A stretch of 64,000 nt of DNA from Paraburkholderia rhizosphaerae (GCF_004366595.1 NZ_SORE01000003.1:62001-126000), one strand, 5' to 3'; numbered from the stretch's first letter, positions 17,496-28,085 are shown. Numbers and translations are program-made. The notes: generated by a model not told the origin, from the sequence alone.

Positions 17496-18293
17496 ATGGC
17501 AAGCGAGACCCCGGCATCCGGCGATGCCATACAGTTGACTGTCAGCGAAGGCATCGCGCGCGTGACACTGAACCGCCCGGAGCGACGCAATGCGCTCACC
17601 TTCGCGTTGTGGGAGCGTCTGCGCGATACATTCGATGCCTTGAGCGCGCAGCGCGAAATTCGCGCGATCGTACTAACGGGCAGTGCAAACAGCTTCTGCG
17701 CGGGCGCGGACATCTCCGAGTTCGGCGAGGTTCGCGCGAACGCGGAGCAAGCGCGCGCGTACGAACAGGCTTACGAAGGATGCTGCAACCGGATCGCCGC
17801 GTCGCCGAAGCCGACCATCGCGGCAATCAACGGCTACTGCATGGGCGGCGGTTGCAATGTCGCGATGTCATGCGATTTTCGCTTCGCCGAACGGCACGCA
17901 ACGTTTGCGATTCCAGCCGCAAAGCTGTCGATTGTCTATGGCATTGCGGGCACGCGCCGGCTGCTGTCGCTCGTTGGCCTGGCGAACGCGAAGCGCATTC
18001 TTTACACCGCTGAAAAGTTCGATGCCGAGCGCGCACTGCATATCGGCTTTATCGACGAAATTGCCGACGATGCGCTTGCCGCGGCGCACGCGTTCGCGCA
18101 GCGGCTCAATGCGTGCGCGCCGCTCACGATCTCCGGTGCGAAAACCATGCTCGACGCGCTCACGTCCGGCAACGGCGCGCTACGCGACGGCGTGGTCGAG
18201 CAACTGCTCGATCAGGCGGCGCAGAGCCATGATTTCCGCGAAGGACGCGCGGCGTTCGCGGAAAAACGCGCGCCGCGGTTTCGCGGCGAATGA
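17496..18293 (+). CDS. Enoyl-CoA hydratase/isomerase family protein
   Basis: A 265 aa crotonase-fold enzyme. The oxyanion-hole segments are NSFCAGADISEFGEV (near 67-81) and AINGYCMGGGCNVAMSCD (near 110-127). Length is normal for an enoyl-CoA hydratase. The second catalytic Glu of fatty-acid hydratases is not obvious: the equivalent region reads FAIPAAKLSIVYGIAGTRRL. The reaction could therefore be hydration or another crotonase activity. I start at ATG 17496; the open frame upstream is not conserved-looking. A thioesterase remnant follows 36 bp downstream, suggesting an acyl-CoA role for the pair. Confidence 0.8.
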   Translation: MASETPASGDAIQLTVSEGIARVTLNRPERRNALTFALWERLRDTFDALSAQREIRAIVLTGSANSFCAGADISEFGEVRANAEQARAYEQAYEGCCNRIAASPKPTIAAINGYCMGGGCNVAMSCDFRFAERHATFAIPAAKLSIVYGIAGTRRLLSLVGLANAKRILYTAEKFDAERALHIGFIDEIADDALAAAHAFAQRLNACAPLTISGAKTMLDALTSGNGALRDGVVEQLLDQAAQSHDFREGRAAFAEKRAPRFRGE

Positions 18294-18329
18294 AGAACGA
18301 GTCGCGAACAGCACGCATCGCGAGGCTGC

Positions 18330-18636
18330 ATGAGCAAACACCCCCCCCATACACGCGAACCACGCCGGCAGCGCGCCGACTTTGCCGCACTGCACGGCAT
18401 CACGACGCGCTGGGTGGACAACGATATCTACGGGCATCCCGACACGGTCACCGTGGGGCTGGGCGTCGCTCGCATTGGCAGCAGCAGCGTGCGCTACGAA
18501 CTCGCGATCTTTCGCAATGAAGAGAACGAAGCGTGCGCGCAAGGTCATTTCGTGCAAGTCTATGTGGACCGCGTCGCTGCCATTGGCATGGCGGCAGTGT
18601 CTCGAAACCCTGCTGGTGGCACCACCTGCGCCGTGA
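18330..18636 (+). pseudogene. Acyl-CoA thioesterase (4HBT / hotdog fold), internally deleted and frameshifted
   Basis: The translation begins like a 4HBT thioesterase (residues 24-34, GITTRWVDNDIYGH) but then jumps straight to PDTVTVGLGVARIGSSSVRYE. The segment of about 45-50 residues that normally lies between (VNN...YYSYFDT) is missing. After VYVDR, near 18570, the frame-0 reading loses similarity, whereas the +1 frame gives SLPLAWRQCLETLL and stops at 18636, a plausible thioesterase C-terminus. Two lesions are therefore visible. The 126 aa open frame to 18710 probably yields no folded enzyme. The missing segment is judged from memory of the family. Confidence 0.72.
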
Positions 18637-18661
18637 GCGCGCGAAACAACGCGGGACACGT

Positions 18662-20074
18662 TCAGAACCAGCTTTCGACCCGTCCGTATAGATCGATAAA
18701 GCGGGCGTAGCGAGCCGCGATCGCGCGGTCGCTGCCCGGCGCCGCGACACGCATCGCGCGAGGCGCGAGCGTCGCCAGTTCGTCCGCGCGCCAATGGCCG
18801 CACGCGAGTCCTCCGAGCAACGCAGCGCCACGCGCCGCTGCGTTCGGACAATCGACCGCGTGAAGTTCCACATCGAGCGCGTCGGCAAGCAGCTGACGCC
18901 AACGCGTGTCGACCGAGCCACCGCCCGCGAGACGCAACGCATCGACCGTCGCGCCGCTTTCCCGAATCGCGTCGAGGCCCGCGCGCAGCGCGAACGCGAC
19001 ACCTTCGAAAGCCGCACGCATCAGCGCGCCGCGCGAAGCGCCCAGTGCAAGCCCGAGCCAGCCGCCGCGCGCCGCCGGATTGAGCCACGGTGTTCGCTCG
19101 CCTGTCAGATACGGCAGAAAACTGATCGCGTTGGCATCGCTTTCGGTAGCGAACGCGTCGCGATACGCATCGCTCCATTCATACGACAGCCATCCGCGCA
19201 CTGCTTCGAGCGCGACGCCGACGTTCTGCATCGCGGCCATCCGATACCAGTCACCGGTTGCCGCACGGTAGCGGTGCAAGCCTCGCGCGAACGAGGGTTC
19301 GTCGGTCGACAGCACGACGATCTGGCCGCCGGTGCCAGTCGTCAGCAGCGCGTCGCCGTCGCTCACGAGGCCGCTGCCGAGTGCCGCACACGGCGTGTCG
19401 GCCGCGCCGGTTGCAAGCGGAATGCCGGGGCGCAGGCCGAGCGCGTGCGCGGCTTTCGTGGACAGTGCGCCGCATGCCGCGGACGACGGCGCCAATGCAG
19501 CAAACCAGCTACGCGGCAAGCCGAGCCGATCGAGCAGCGCGACATCCCAGACACCCGTGGGCTCGGCCAACGCGGTTGCGCACGCATCGGATGGGTCGGT
19601 CGCCACGTCGCCGCCCATCGCGACACGCAGCCAGTCTTTCGGCTGCAGCGCCCAGCGGGCGTTTTCGACATGCTCCGGTTCGTGCTGCGTGATCCATCGC
19701 AGCAGCGGACCTGCCATGCCAGGTGCAACCGGATTCGGCTGCGGTTCAGGCCACGCGTCGAGCAGCGCCAGCGCGCGCGTGTCGGGCCATAGCATCGCGT
19801 GCCGCACAGCGTCGCCGTGCGCATCGGTCAGCACGACGCCATGCATCTGCCCGGAAAAGCCGATCGCCTCAATGGCATCGCGTTCGCTCGCTGGCAAGCG
19901 CGCCGACGCTTCGCACAGTGCGCGCCACCATGTCTGCGGATCGGTCTCGGCCCAGCCGGGATGCGGCGTTTCGATCGCGTACCCAACACTTGCGGTCGAT
20001 GTTTCGCGACCATCGCCGTCGACGATCGCGAGTTTCAGTGAACCGGTGCCGAGATCGATGCCGAGATAGGACAT
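18662..20074 (-). CDS. xylB: Xylulokinase (FGGY carbohydrate kinase)
   Basis: A 470 aa kinase phosphorylating D-xylulose to xylulose 5-phosphate for the pentose phosphate pathway. It has the N-terminal phosphate-binding GIDLGTGSLKLAIVDGDG, the sugar-binding GFSGQMHGVVL near 76-86, the Trp-Asp substrate motif MLWPDTRA, and the ATP-domain GTGGQIVVL and LAGGGSVDTRWRQLLAD. It is a little shorter than E. coli XylB (484 aa). It stands alone and converges on the thioesterase remnant. Together with the polyol operon 7 kb away it could complete arabitol or xylitol use, but that link is inference. Confidence 0.88.
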   Translation of the reverse strand: MSYLGIDLGTGSLKLAIVDGDGRETSTASVGYAIETPHPGWAETDPQTWWRALCEASARLPASERDAIEAIGFSGQMHGVVLTDAHGDAVRHAMLWPDTRALALLDAWPEPQPNPVAPGMAGPLLRWITQHEPEHVENARWALQPKDWLRVAMGGDVATDPSDACATALAEPTGVWDVALLDRLGLPRSWFAALAPSSAACGALSTKAAHALGLRPGIPLATGAADTPCAALGSGLVSDGDALLTTGTGGQIVVLSTDEPSFARGLHRYRAATGDWYRMAAMQNVGVALEAVRGWLSYEWSDAYRDAFATESDANAISFLPYLTGERTPWLNPAARGGWLGLALGASRGALMRAAFEGVAFALRAGLDAIRESGATVDALRLAGGGSVDTRWRQLLADALDVELHAVDCPNAAARGAALLGGLACGHWRADELATLAPRAMRVAAPGSDRAIAARYARFIDLYGRVESWF

Positions 20075-20467
20075 GAGAAGACGTTCGATGGAAATGGAGT
20101 GACGAGATCACGCGCGCAGTCGGCTACGAGCAACGCGCACTGGACGGTGATGCGCGGGTTAACCCCCGCGTCCGCTTCGCCACGCAAAACCTGCGAGATG
20201 CGCGGCGCGAAATACAGATCATAGCGAACGCGATAGGTCCCTGTTGAGTTGACGATTGCGCAATCGCCTTTTGTTCCGATGTGGCCGGCGGCGCGCACCG
20301 GTACCGCCTGTGCGCGCGCGTGGCGCTGACCCTTCGCCCATGCCTGTGCACATCGGCGGATAGCGCATATCAGCAACGCGAAGCCCGAAATACCCATCAG
20401 CGGTCTTGTTGCGCTTTTTCGGCGCGCATACCGTTGGGAATATTCCTAACCGACAGGGAGACAGACA
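20075..20467. other. Intergenic region between xylB and the NCS2 permease gene
   Basis: 393 bp with divergent promoters and no convincing gene. A 10-bp palindrome GGAATATTCC (20437-20446) lies about 20 bp before the permease start, close to its GGGAG ribosome-binding site, so it could be an operator or part of the promoter. Confidence 0.4.
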
Positions 20468-21880
20468 ATGCATGCGAACACGGTTCATCCGTGCGATGAG
20501 CGGCTGCCGGCAGGCCGGCTGCTGACACTTGGAATCCAGCACGTACTCGTCATGTATGCAGGCGCGGTTGCAGTGCCCCTGATCATCGGCAGCGCGCTGA
20601 AGCTGCCGAAAGACCAGATCGCGTTCCTGATCAGCGCCGATCTGTTCTCATGCGGCGTCGCGACGTTGATCCAGACGCTCGGCCTGTGGATATTCGGCAT
20701 CCGTCTGCCGGTCATCATGGGTTGCACGTTTGCCGCGGTGAGCCCGATGATCGCGATCGGCACGAACCCGAATCTCGGCATTCTCGATATCTTCGGTTCG
20801 ACGATCGCTGCGGGCGTAGTCGGCATACTGGTAGCCCCTGCGATCGGCAAGCTGTTGCGGTTTTTCCCACCGGTGGTCGTGGGTGTCGTGATCACGGTGA
20901 TCGGGCTGTCGCTGATGGAAGTCGGCATCAACTGGGCCGCGGGCGGCGTCGGCAATCCTGATTACGGCAATCCGGTGTATCTGGGCTTATCGCTTCTGGT
21001 GCTGATGCTGATTTTGCTGATCAACAAGTTCGGCAAGGGCTTCGTCGCGAATATATCGGTGCTGCTTGGCATCGTGGCCGGCTTTGCGATCGCCGCGCTG
21101 ATCGGTCGTGTCAATATGGAAGGCGTGACGAGCGCGCCATGGGTCGGTTTCGTGATGCCATTTCATTTCGGCTTGCCGCACTTCGATCCGCTTTCGATCG
21201 CGACGATGGTCACCGTGATGTTCGTCACGTTTATCGAATCCACCGGAATGTTTCTCGCGGTCGGCGACATGGTCGATCGGCCTGTCGATCAGAAAACGCT
21301 CGTGCGCGGTTTGCGCGTCGATGGCCTGGGCACGCTGATCGGCGGTATCTTCAATTCGTTCCCGCATACGTCGTTTTCGCAGAACGTCGGGCTCATCGGC
21401 GTAACCGGTGTGAAGAGCCGTTATGTATGTGCGATGGGCGGCGTGATCCTGGTGCTGCTTGGACTGTTTCCGAAGATGGCGCAGGTCGTCGCGTCGGTGC
21501 CCGCGTTCGTGCTCGGCGGCGCCGGCATCGTGATGTTCGGGATGGTGGCGGCGAACGGCATCAAGGTGCTATCGAAGGTCGACTTCGCGAAGAACCATCA
21601 CAATCTTTTCATCGTTGCGGTCAGCATCGGACTCGGACTCGTGCCGGTCGTGTCCCCGCACTTCTTCGCCAGGCTGCCACCGGCGTTGTCGCCGTTGCTG
21701 CACAGCGGGATTCTGCTTGCTGCTGCGTCGGCGGTCGCGCTGAACGTGATCTTCAATGGCGTTCGGAGCGAACGCGCATCCACGTGCGAATTGCGCCGCG
21801 CCGAAGATGAGCTGGATGCGAGTTCCGAGCCGCGCGACACCGCCGCCCGTGACGGCATGATGCGCGCAGCGGCCGAATAG
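20468..21880 (+). CDS. NCS2-family nucleobase permease (xanthine/uric acid type)
   Basis: A 470 aa inner-membrane proton symporter with about 14 hydrophobic segments. Family signatures include QHVLVMYAGAVAVPLI near residue 24, TFIESTGMFLAVGDM in TM8 and the NCS2 signature with SFSQNVGLIGVTGVKSRYV near 305-323. These place it with bacterial xanthine and uric acid transporters (XanP, UacT, PbuX) rather than uracil permease UraA. GGGAGACAG precedes the ATG. The C-terminal 40 residues are polar and probably cytoplasmic. It stands alone, so the exact purine is uncertain. Confidence 0.85.
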   Translation: MHANTVHPCDERLPAGRLLTLGIQHVLVMYAGAVAVPLIIGSALKLPKDQIAFLISADLFSCGVATLIQTLGLWIFGIRLPVIMGCTFAAVSPMIAIGTNPNLGILDIFGSTIAAGVVGILVAPAIGKLLRFFPPVVVGVVITVIGLSLMEVGINWAAGGVGNPDYGNPVYLGLSLLVLMLILLINKFGKGFVANISVLLGIVAGFAIAALIGRVNMEGVTSAPWVGFVMPFHFGLPHFDPLSIATMVTVMFVTFIESTGMFLAVGDMVDRPVDQKTLVRGLRVDGLGTLIGGIFNSFPHTSFSQNVGLIGVTGVKSRYVCAMGGVILVLLGLFPKMAQVVASVPAFVLGGAGIVMFGMVAANGIKVLSKVDFAKNHHNLFIVAVSIGLGLVPVVSPHFFARLPPALSPLLHSGILLAAASAVALNVIFNGVRSERASTCELRRAEDELDASSEPRDTAARDGMMRAAAE

Positions 21881-22099
21881 TATTGAAAACAGGATATAAA
21901 TGGCGGTGAGGAGGAACGTCACTGAGCGCATGACTGACGCTGACGCCGCGGAAACACGTAAAGGCAATGCGGCCGCTGCTGCCGCACCTGGCCATTCGGA
22001 CGAATGGTGGCGATGAAGTTGCATCCATCGAATGGACCGCTCGCCTTCCATCCAGCGGCTTCCTCTCCGTCAACCCGGCCGTTCGGCTATTCGCACCCT

Positions 22100-23620
22100 T
22101 CAACCGGCCGAGGGTACCGACGCGGACACGGGCGCCGCTGGCGCATCACCGTAGTCGACAGGCGCATCGGCCGGCCGCGGTATTTCGCCCGCTCGCTCGA
22201 TCCAACCGCCGCCGAGCGCCTGATAGAGATCGATCAGGTTGGTGAGTCGCTGCACACGCGCATCGGTGAGCAACAGTTGCACCTGGTACAGATCGGTCTG
22301 CGCGGTCAGCACTGACAGATAGCTGTCGACGCCGTTTCGATAGCGCAGTTCCGACAGGTCGAGCCGGCGTTGTTCGGCGAACGTATCGCGTTCCAGCGCT
22401 GCGATCTGCTGATCGAACGTGCCGCGTGCCGCGAGCCCATCAGCGACGTCTCGGAACGCGGTCTGGATCGCCTTCTCGTACTGCGCGATCTGGATGTTCT
22501 TCTGCACGTGCGCAAGATCGAGGTTCGCGATGTTCGCTCCGCCTTCGAAGATCGGCACGGTGATCTGCGGAGCGAAGCCCCACGCGGCCGAACCGGCCTT
22601 GAAGAGTCCGCCGAGCGTTGGGCTTAACGTGCCGAAGTTGCCGGTCAATGAAATGCGCGGGAAGAAAGCAGCGCGCGCGGCACCGATGTTCGCATTCGCG
22701 GCGAGCAGATTCTGCTCCGCTTCCATGATGTCCGGTCGGCGCGTCAGAAGGTCGGATGGCAAGCCCGCCGGGATATCGGTCAACAGATCCTGCCCGCCAA
22801 GCGTATGGCCTTCCGGCAAATCGGCCGGCAACGGCTCGCCGATCAGCAGCACCAGCGCGTTTTCGGCCTGCGCGCGGGCGCGTGCCTCGGTCTGCAGGTT
22901 CGCGCGCGCCTGCTCAACGACAGTTTCGGCCTGACGCAGATCGAGTTCGGAACCCGTGCCGGTTTCATACTGCAGCTTCGTGATGTTGTACGAATCCTGC
23001 GCGGTACGCAGTGTGTTCTCGGTGACGTTCTGTGCTTCGATAAAGCCGAGCATCGATACATACTGGTCCGCCACCGACGACACGAGCGCAATCTCCGCCG
23101 CCTTGCGCGCCTGCGCTGTCGCGAGATACTGCGCGAGCGCCTCGTCCTTCAGGCTCTGAATGCGACCGAAGAAGTCGATCTCCCAGGACGCGTTGAGCCC
23201 GACCGAGTACTCGTTCGAGATCGTCTTGTTGAGGAACGACAGGTTCTTCGGCGTACGCGTCTTCGACTGCGACGCGGCGGCCTCGATAGACGGGAACAGC
23301 GCCGCACGCGTGATCTGATACTGCGCGCGCGCCGCCTGGATGTTCAGCACCGACACACGCAGATCGCGGTTGTTCTTCAACGCGATCCCGATGAGCTGTT
23401 GCAGCCGCTCGTCGACGAAGAAGTCGCGCCAGCCGATCTCGGTCGCCGGCACTCCATTGGCGGAGCGCTCGCCTCGCGCTGGCACTGGCTGCGTGTCGTA
23501 GACGCCGCCTTGCGGGAACGTCGCCGACACGGGCGCCGCCGGGCGCTGGTACTTCGGCGCCATCGTGCAGCCCGCGGCAAGCAGCGCCACCGACGCTGCG
23601 ATCAAAGAATGTTTGAGCAT
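22100..23620 (-). CDS. RND efflux outer membrane lipoprotein (NodT family)
   Basis: A 506 aa outer membrane factor forming the exit duct of the pump. It starts at ATG 23618-23620 with a lipoprotein signal (LIAASVALLAAGC), the acylated Cys being residue 18. Two OEP repeats follow, rich in coiled-coil helices, such as ALAQYLATAQARKAAEIALV and the matching second repeat. Only one base separates it from the stop of the pump gene, so translation is coupled. An upstream open frame to 23752 belongs to the overlapping pump gene. The layout corresponds to OprB/OprA-type ducts of Burkholderia pumps. Confidence 0.9.
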   Translation of the reverse strand: MLKHSLIAASVALLAAGCTMAPKYQRPAAPVSATFPQGGVYDTQPVPARGERSANGVPATEIGWRDFFVDERLQQLIGIALKNNRDLRVSVLNIQAARAQYQITRAALFPSIEAAASQSKTRTPKNLSFLNKTISNEYSVGLNASWEIDFFGRIQSLKDEALAQYLATAQARKAAEIALVSSVADQYVSMLGFIEAQNVTENTLRTAQDSYNITKLQYETGTGSELDLRQAETVVEQARANLQTEARARAQAENALVLLIGEPLPADLPEGHTLGGQDLLTDIPAGLPSDLLTRRPDIMEAEQNLLAANANIGAARAAFFPRISLTGNFGTLSPTLGGLFKAGSAAWGFAPQITVPIFEGGANIANLDLAHVQKNIQIAQYEKAIQTAFRDVADGLAARGTFDQQIAALERDTFAEQRRLDLSELRYRNGVDSYLSVLTAQTDLYQVQLLLTDARVQRLTNLIDLYQALGGGWIERAGEIPRPADAPVDYGDAPAAPVSASVPSAG

Positions 23621-23621
23621 C

Positions 23622-26600
23622 TTAGTGTCCTTCCTTGCCGGAGCCGCCGCCGTTGCGATCACCGCCGCCCGACGGATCGCCGCCCGACGGATCATGCGGA
23701 TGATGCTCGTTGTAGTGAGCGAGCGCCGCGTCCGGATCTTCCTTTTCACCACTGAAGCTGCCGCGGATCACGACGAAGAACATCGGGATCATGAAAATCG
23801 CGAGGAACGTCGCCGTCAACATCCCGCCGATCACGCCGGTACCGATCGCGTGCTGACTCGCTGAGCCCGCGCCGTTACTGATCGCGAGTGGCAGCACACC
23901 GAGAATGAACGCGAGCGACGTCATCAGAATGGGCCGCAACCGCAGGCGCGCGGCTTCGAGTGCGGCTTCGACCGGCCCCATCCCCTGCCCTTGCTGCAGC
24001 TCACGCGCGAACTCGACGATCAGAATTGCGTTCTTTGCGGACAAGCCCACCGTGGTAAGCAGACCGACCTGGAAGAACACGTCGTTTTCGAGCCCCCGCA
24101 GCGTCGCCGCCAGCAACGCGCCCAGCACGCCGAGCGGCACGACCATGATCACCGAGAACGGAATCGACCAGCTTTCATACAGCGCCGCGAGACACAGGAA
24201 CACGACCAGAATCGAGATGCCGTACAGAATCGGCGCCTGCGAGCCGGACTGGATTTCCTGGAACGACAGGCCGGTCCAGTCGTAGCCGATTCCCGCGGGC
24301 AGCTTCTTCGCGAGCGCTTCCATCGCTGCCATCGCCTGGCCAGTACTCTTGCCCGGCGCCGCCTGCCCCTGGATTTCGATCGACGAGATGCCGTTGAAGC
24401 GTTCGAGCTTCGGCGAGCCGAAGGTCCACTTGCCGGTCGTGAACGCGGAGAACGGCACGATCCCGCCGGACGTATTGCGCACGTACCAGTCGTTCAGGTT
24501 TTCCGGCGTCATCCGGAACGGCGCGTCACCCTGCAGATACACCTTCTTGATCCGGCTGTCGGTATCGAGGAAGTTATTCACATACGCCGATGCCCATGCG
24601 ATCGAGAATGACTGGTCGATCGTCGCCAGCTGAACGCCGAGCGCAGAGGCTTTTTCCTGATCGATCGTCACCTTGAACTGTGGCGTATCGTTCAGGCCAT
24701 TCGGACGCACCTGCGCGAGTATCGGGTCTTTCGCCGCCATGCCGAGCAACTCGTTGCGCGCCTGCATCAGCACTTCGTGGCCGACGCCCGCACGATCCAG
24801 CAGTTCGAAATCGAAGCCTGCCGCGGTACCCAGTTCGGGAATGGAAGGCGGATTGACCGGGAACACGGTCGCGTTCTTGTACGTCGAGAAGTGCTGGAAC
24901 AGACGACCCACCAGCGCCTGCACCTTCTGGTCGGCGTGCTGGCGCACCGAATAGTCCTTCATCCGCACGAACACGAGACCCGAGTTCTGGCCGCGACCGG
25001 CAAAGCTGAAGCCGTTCACCGTGAAGGTCGACTCGACAATGCTCTTTTCGTCGTTGAGCAGGTAGTCGGAGATGTCCTTCAGCGCGCGGCCGGTGGTCTC
25101 CTGTGTCGAACCGACCGGTGTCTGCACGAGCACGAACATCGTGCCCTGGTCTTCGTTCGGCAGGAACGACTTTGGCAAGCGCGCGAACAGCATGCCCACC
25201 GCGACGATCACCACCAGGTAAATGATGAGCCAGCGACTCGAGCGCTTGATCACATGGTGCACGCCCTTGTGATACTGATCGCGGCTCTTGTCGAACGTGC
25301 GGTTGAACCAGCCGAAGAAGCCCTTCTTTACTTCGTGATGGCCCTGCGGGATCGGCTTGAGAATCGTCGCGCACAGCGCCGGCGTGAGAATCAATGCGAC
25401 CAGCACCGACAGCACCATCGCCGCGACGATCGTCAGCGAAAACTGCCGGTAAATCGCACCGACCGAGCCACCTGAGAACGCAACCGGCACGAACACCGCG
25501 GAGAGCACCAGTGCGACGCCGATCAGCGCGCCGGTAATCTGGTCCATTGCCTTGCGGGTCGCTTCGCGCGGCGAAAGCCCTTCCTCGCTCATCACGCGCT
25601 CGACGTTCTCGACGACCACGATCGCGTCGTCCACCAGCAGGCCGATCGCGAGCACGAGACCGAACATCGACAGCACGTTGATCGAGAAACCCACCGCCGC
25701 CATGATCGCGAACGTGCCGAGCAGCACCACGGGCACGGCAATCGTCGGAATCAGCGTCGCGCGCAGGTTCTGCAGGAACAGGTACATCACGAGGAACACG
25801 AGCACGATGCCTTCGAGCAGCGTCTTCACGACTTCCTCGATCGACAGCCGGACGAACGGCGTCGTGTCGTACGGATACTTAACGACAAGGCCGTGCGGGA
25901 AATACGGCGCCAGCTGGTCGATCTTCTGCCGCACGAGCTTCGCGGTCTGCAGTGCGTTCGCGCCGGTCGCAAGCTGAATACCGAAGCCGGCCGTCGGCGC
26001 GCCGTTGTACTTCGTGTCGACGTTATAGTTCTCGCCGCCGAGATCGATACGCGCGACGTCCTTCAGCCGCACTTGAGAGCCGTCCGTGTTCACCTTCAGC
26101 AGGATATTGCCGAACTGCTCGGGCGTGGTGAGCAGCGATGCTTCGGAGATCGTCGCCTGCAGCAACTGCCCCGGCACCGATGGCGTGCCGCCGAGCGCAC
26201 CGCCCGCGACCTGCACGTTCTGCGCGATGATCGCCGCCTGCACGTCGACCGGCGTCAGGTTGAAGTTGGTCAACTTGTTCGCGTCGAGCCAGACCCGCAT
26301 TGCGTACTGCGTACCGAACAGCGTGACCGTGCCGACGCCGTCGATCCGGCTCACCGGATCCTGGATGTGCGACGCGACGTAGTTCGCCAGGTCGTACTTG
26401 CTCATGCTGCCGTCTTCGGACACAAACGCGAGCACCAGCAGGAAGCTGCTGCTCGACTTCGTCACCTTCGTGCCCAGTTGCTGAACCACTTGCGGCAGCA
26501 GCGGGGTCGCAAGCTGCAGCTTGTTCTGCACCTGCACCTGCGCGATGTCCGGGTTGGTGCCGGCCGCGAAGGTCAGCGTGATGGTTGCAGTGCCGGAATC

Positions 26601-26849
26601 GTCCGATGTCGACGACAGATACAGCAAGTGGTCGAGGCCGCTCATCTGCTGCTCGATCACCTGCGTGACGGTGTTTTCAACCGTCTTCGCCGATGCGCCC
26701 GGATAGGTCGCGCTGATCTGGATGGACGGCGGCGCAATGGTCGGGTACTGCGCGACGGGTAGCGTGAAAATCGACGCGAGACCCGCGAGCATCAGCACGA
26801 TGGCGATCACCCATGCAAAGATCGGGCGATCGATAAAGAACTTTGCCAT
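23622..26849 (-). CDS. acrB: RND multidrug efflux transporter (AcrB/HAE1 type)
   Basis: A 1075 aa proton-driven inner-membrane pump. It begins [23 protein letters not shown] and has 12 membrane helices and two large periplasmic loops. The proton-relay Asp pair is in TM4 ([17 protein letters not shown]). It ends with an unusual polar tail of about 35 residues rich in His, Gly and Asp after [10 protein letters not shown]. It is the middle gene of the adaptor-pump-duct operon. The layout with a divergent TetR gene matches bpeR-bpeAB-oprB and amrR-amrAB-oprA of Burkholderia. Which orthologue it is cannot be settled here. Confidence 0.93.
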   Translation of the reverse strand: MAKFFIDRPIFAWVIAIVLMLAGLASIFTLPVAQYPTIAPPSIQISATYPGASAKTVENTVTQVIEQQMSGLDHLLYLSSTSDDSGTATITLTFAAGTNPDIAQVQVQNKLQLATPLLPQVVQQLGTKVTKSSSSFLLVLAFVSEDGSMSKYDLANYVASHIQDPVSRIDGVGTVTLFGTQYAMRVWLDANKLTNFNLTPVDVQAAIIAQNVQVAGGALGGTPSVPGQLLQATISEASLLTTPEQFGNILLKVNTDGSQVRLKDVARIDLGGENYNVDTKYNGAPTAGFGIQLATGANALQTAKLVRQKIDQLAPYFPHGLVVKYPYDTTPFVRLSIEEVVKTLLEGIVLVFLVMYLFLQNLRATLIPTIAVPVVLLGTFAIMAAVGFSINVLSMFGLVLAIGLLVDDAIVVVENVERVMSEEGLSPREATRKAMDQITGALIGVALVLSAVFVPVAFSGGSVGAIYRQFSLTIVAAMVLSVLVALILTPALCATILKPIPQGHHEVKKGFFGWFNRTFDKSRDQYHKGVHHVIKRSSRWLIIYLVVIVAVGMLFARLPKSFLPNEDQGTMFVLVQTPVGSTQETTGRALKDISDYLLNDEKSIVESTFTVNGFSFAGRGQNSGLVFVRMKDYSVRQHADQKVQALVGRLFQHFSTYKNATVFPVNPPSIPELGTAAGFDFELLDRAGVGHEVLMQARNELLGMAAKDPILAQVRPNGLNDTPQFKVTIDQEKASALGVQLATIDQSFSIAWASAYVNNFLDTDSRIKKVYLQGDAPFRMTPENLNDWYVRNTSGGIVPFSAFTTGKWTFGSPKLERFNGISSIEIQGQAAPGKSTGQAMAAMEALAKKLPAGIGYDWTGLSFQEIQSGSQAPILYGISILVVFLCLAALYESWSIPFSVIMVVPLGVLGALLAATLRGLENDVFFQVGLLTTVGLSAKNAILIVEFARELQQGQGMGPVEAALEAARLRLRPILMTSLAFILGVLPLAISNGAGSASQHAIGTGVIGGMLTATFLAIFMIPMFFVVIRGSFSGEKEDPDAALAHYNEHHPHDPSGGDPSGGGDRNGGGSGKEGH

Positions 26850-26867
26850 GTAACAGGCTCCCTGTTA

Positions 26868-28085
26868 TTACGCGCCCGATGCAGCGGAGGCGGCCGGCGC
26901 GGCCTGTCCTGCCGCGCCGGAAGCGGGGGTCGGAGGAAGCTGCGCGGCGACGGTTCTGACCTTGGCGCCCGGACGCACCTTGTCGACGCCCTGCGCGATC
27001 ACGCGGTCACCTGGGTTCAGGCCGTCTTCAACCACCCAGTCCGGGCCGAAAGTGCGCGAAGTGACGAGCGTGCGCAGTTCGACCTTGTTGTCCTTGTCGA
27101 CGACGAGCGCGGTAGGTTGCCCTCGCTGGTCGTGCGTGACCGCGATCTGCGGCACGAGAATCGCCGCCTCGTTGATGCCTTCCTCAATGCGCGCGCGCAC
27201 GAACATGCCCGGCAGCAGCACACGGTCCTTGTTGTCGAAGATCGCGCGAATCGTCACCGAGCCGGTGGTCTGGTCGACCGTGACGTCGGTGAACTGCAGC
27301 TTGCCCGTGGTTGTGTACGGGCGGCCGTCTTCGAGAATCAGCGTGACTTTTGCCGCGTTCGGACCGGTGGTCTTCAGGCGCCCGCTCTGCACTTCGCGGC
27401 GCAGCAGCAGACCCTGGCGGCTCGACTGCGTGAGGTCGACGTACATCGGGTCGAGCTGCTGGACCGTTGACATCAGCGTGGCCTGGCTCGCCTGTACATA
27501 AGCGCCCGGCGTGACCTGCGAAATGCCGACGCGGCCCGAGACCGGCGACACGACATCCGTATAGCCGAGGTTGATCTGCGCGGTATCGACCGAGGCCTTG
27601 CCCGCGGCAACGTCCGCCGCCGCCTGGCCTTCCGCTGCGACCGCGTTGTCGTAGTCCTGCTTGCTGACCGCGTTAGCGGCGACGAGCACCTTGTAGCGAT
27701 TCGCCTGCGCGGTGGTCGTCGCGAGATTTGCCTGCGCTTTCGCGAGCGCCGCCTTCGCGTTGTTCAGCGCCGCGATGTACGGCGCCGGGTCGATCTTGTA
27801 CAGCCGCTGGCCCGCCTTCACCTCGCTGCCTTCGATGAACTCGCGCCGCAGCACGATGCCGTCGACGCGCGCGCGCACCTGTGCGACGAGGTACGCGCTG
27901 GTGCGGCCGGGCAGTTCGGTAATCACGGGCACCGGCGTCGGCTTGACGGTCACGATGCCGACTTCGGGGTCTTGCGGCGGAGGAGCTGATTGTTTTGGTC
28001 CGCAGGCTGCCAGCAAGACGGCAAGCGCCGCGGCAGGAATCAGGCTGAACGAAGCCCAGCGGATGGGAACCCGTTTGACGCGCAT
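26868..28085 (-). CDS. acrA: RND efflux periplasmic adaptor (AcrA/MFP family)
   Basis: A 405 aa membrane-fusion lipoprotein linking pump and duct. It starts MRVKRVPIRWASF at ATG 28083-28085 (AGAGG upstream) with a lipobox ending LLAAC at residue 27. The lipoyl half-motifs and an alpha hairpin (NAKAALAKAQANLATTTAQA) are followed by beta-barrel and membrane-proximal domains. The C-terminus is Ala/Pro-rich. It is the first gene of the operon; the pump gene follows after 18 bp. The upstream open frame to 28325 covers the promoter and is not coding. Confidence 0.92.
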   Translation of the reverse strand: MRVKRVPIRWASFSLIPAAALAVLLAACGPKQSAPPPQDPEVGIVTVKPTPVPVITELPGRTSAYLVAQVRARVDGIVLRREFIEGSEVKAGQRLYKIDPAPYIAALNNAKAALAKAQANLATTTAQANRYKVLVAANAVSKQDYDNAVAAEGQAAADVAAGKASVDTAQINLGYTDVVSPVSGRVGISQVTPGAYVQASQATLMSTVQQLDPMYVDLTQSSRQGLLLRREVQSGRLKTTGPNAAKVTLILEDGRPYTTTGKLQFTDVTVDQTTGSVTIRAIFDNKDRVLLPGMFVRARIEEGINEAAILVPQIAVTHDQRGQPTALVVDKDNKVELRTLVTSRTFGPDWVVEDGLNPGDRVIAQGVDKVRPGAKVRTVAAQLPPTPASGAAGQAAPAASAASGA

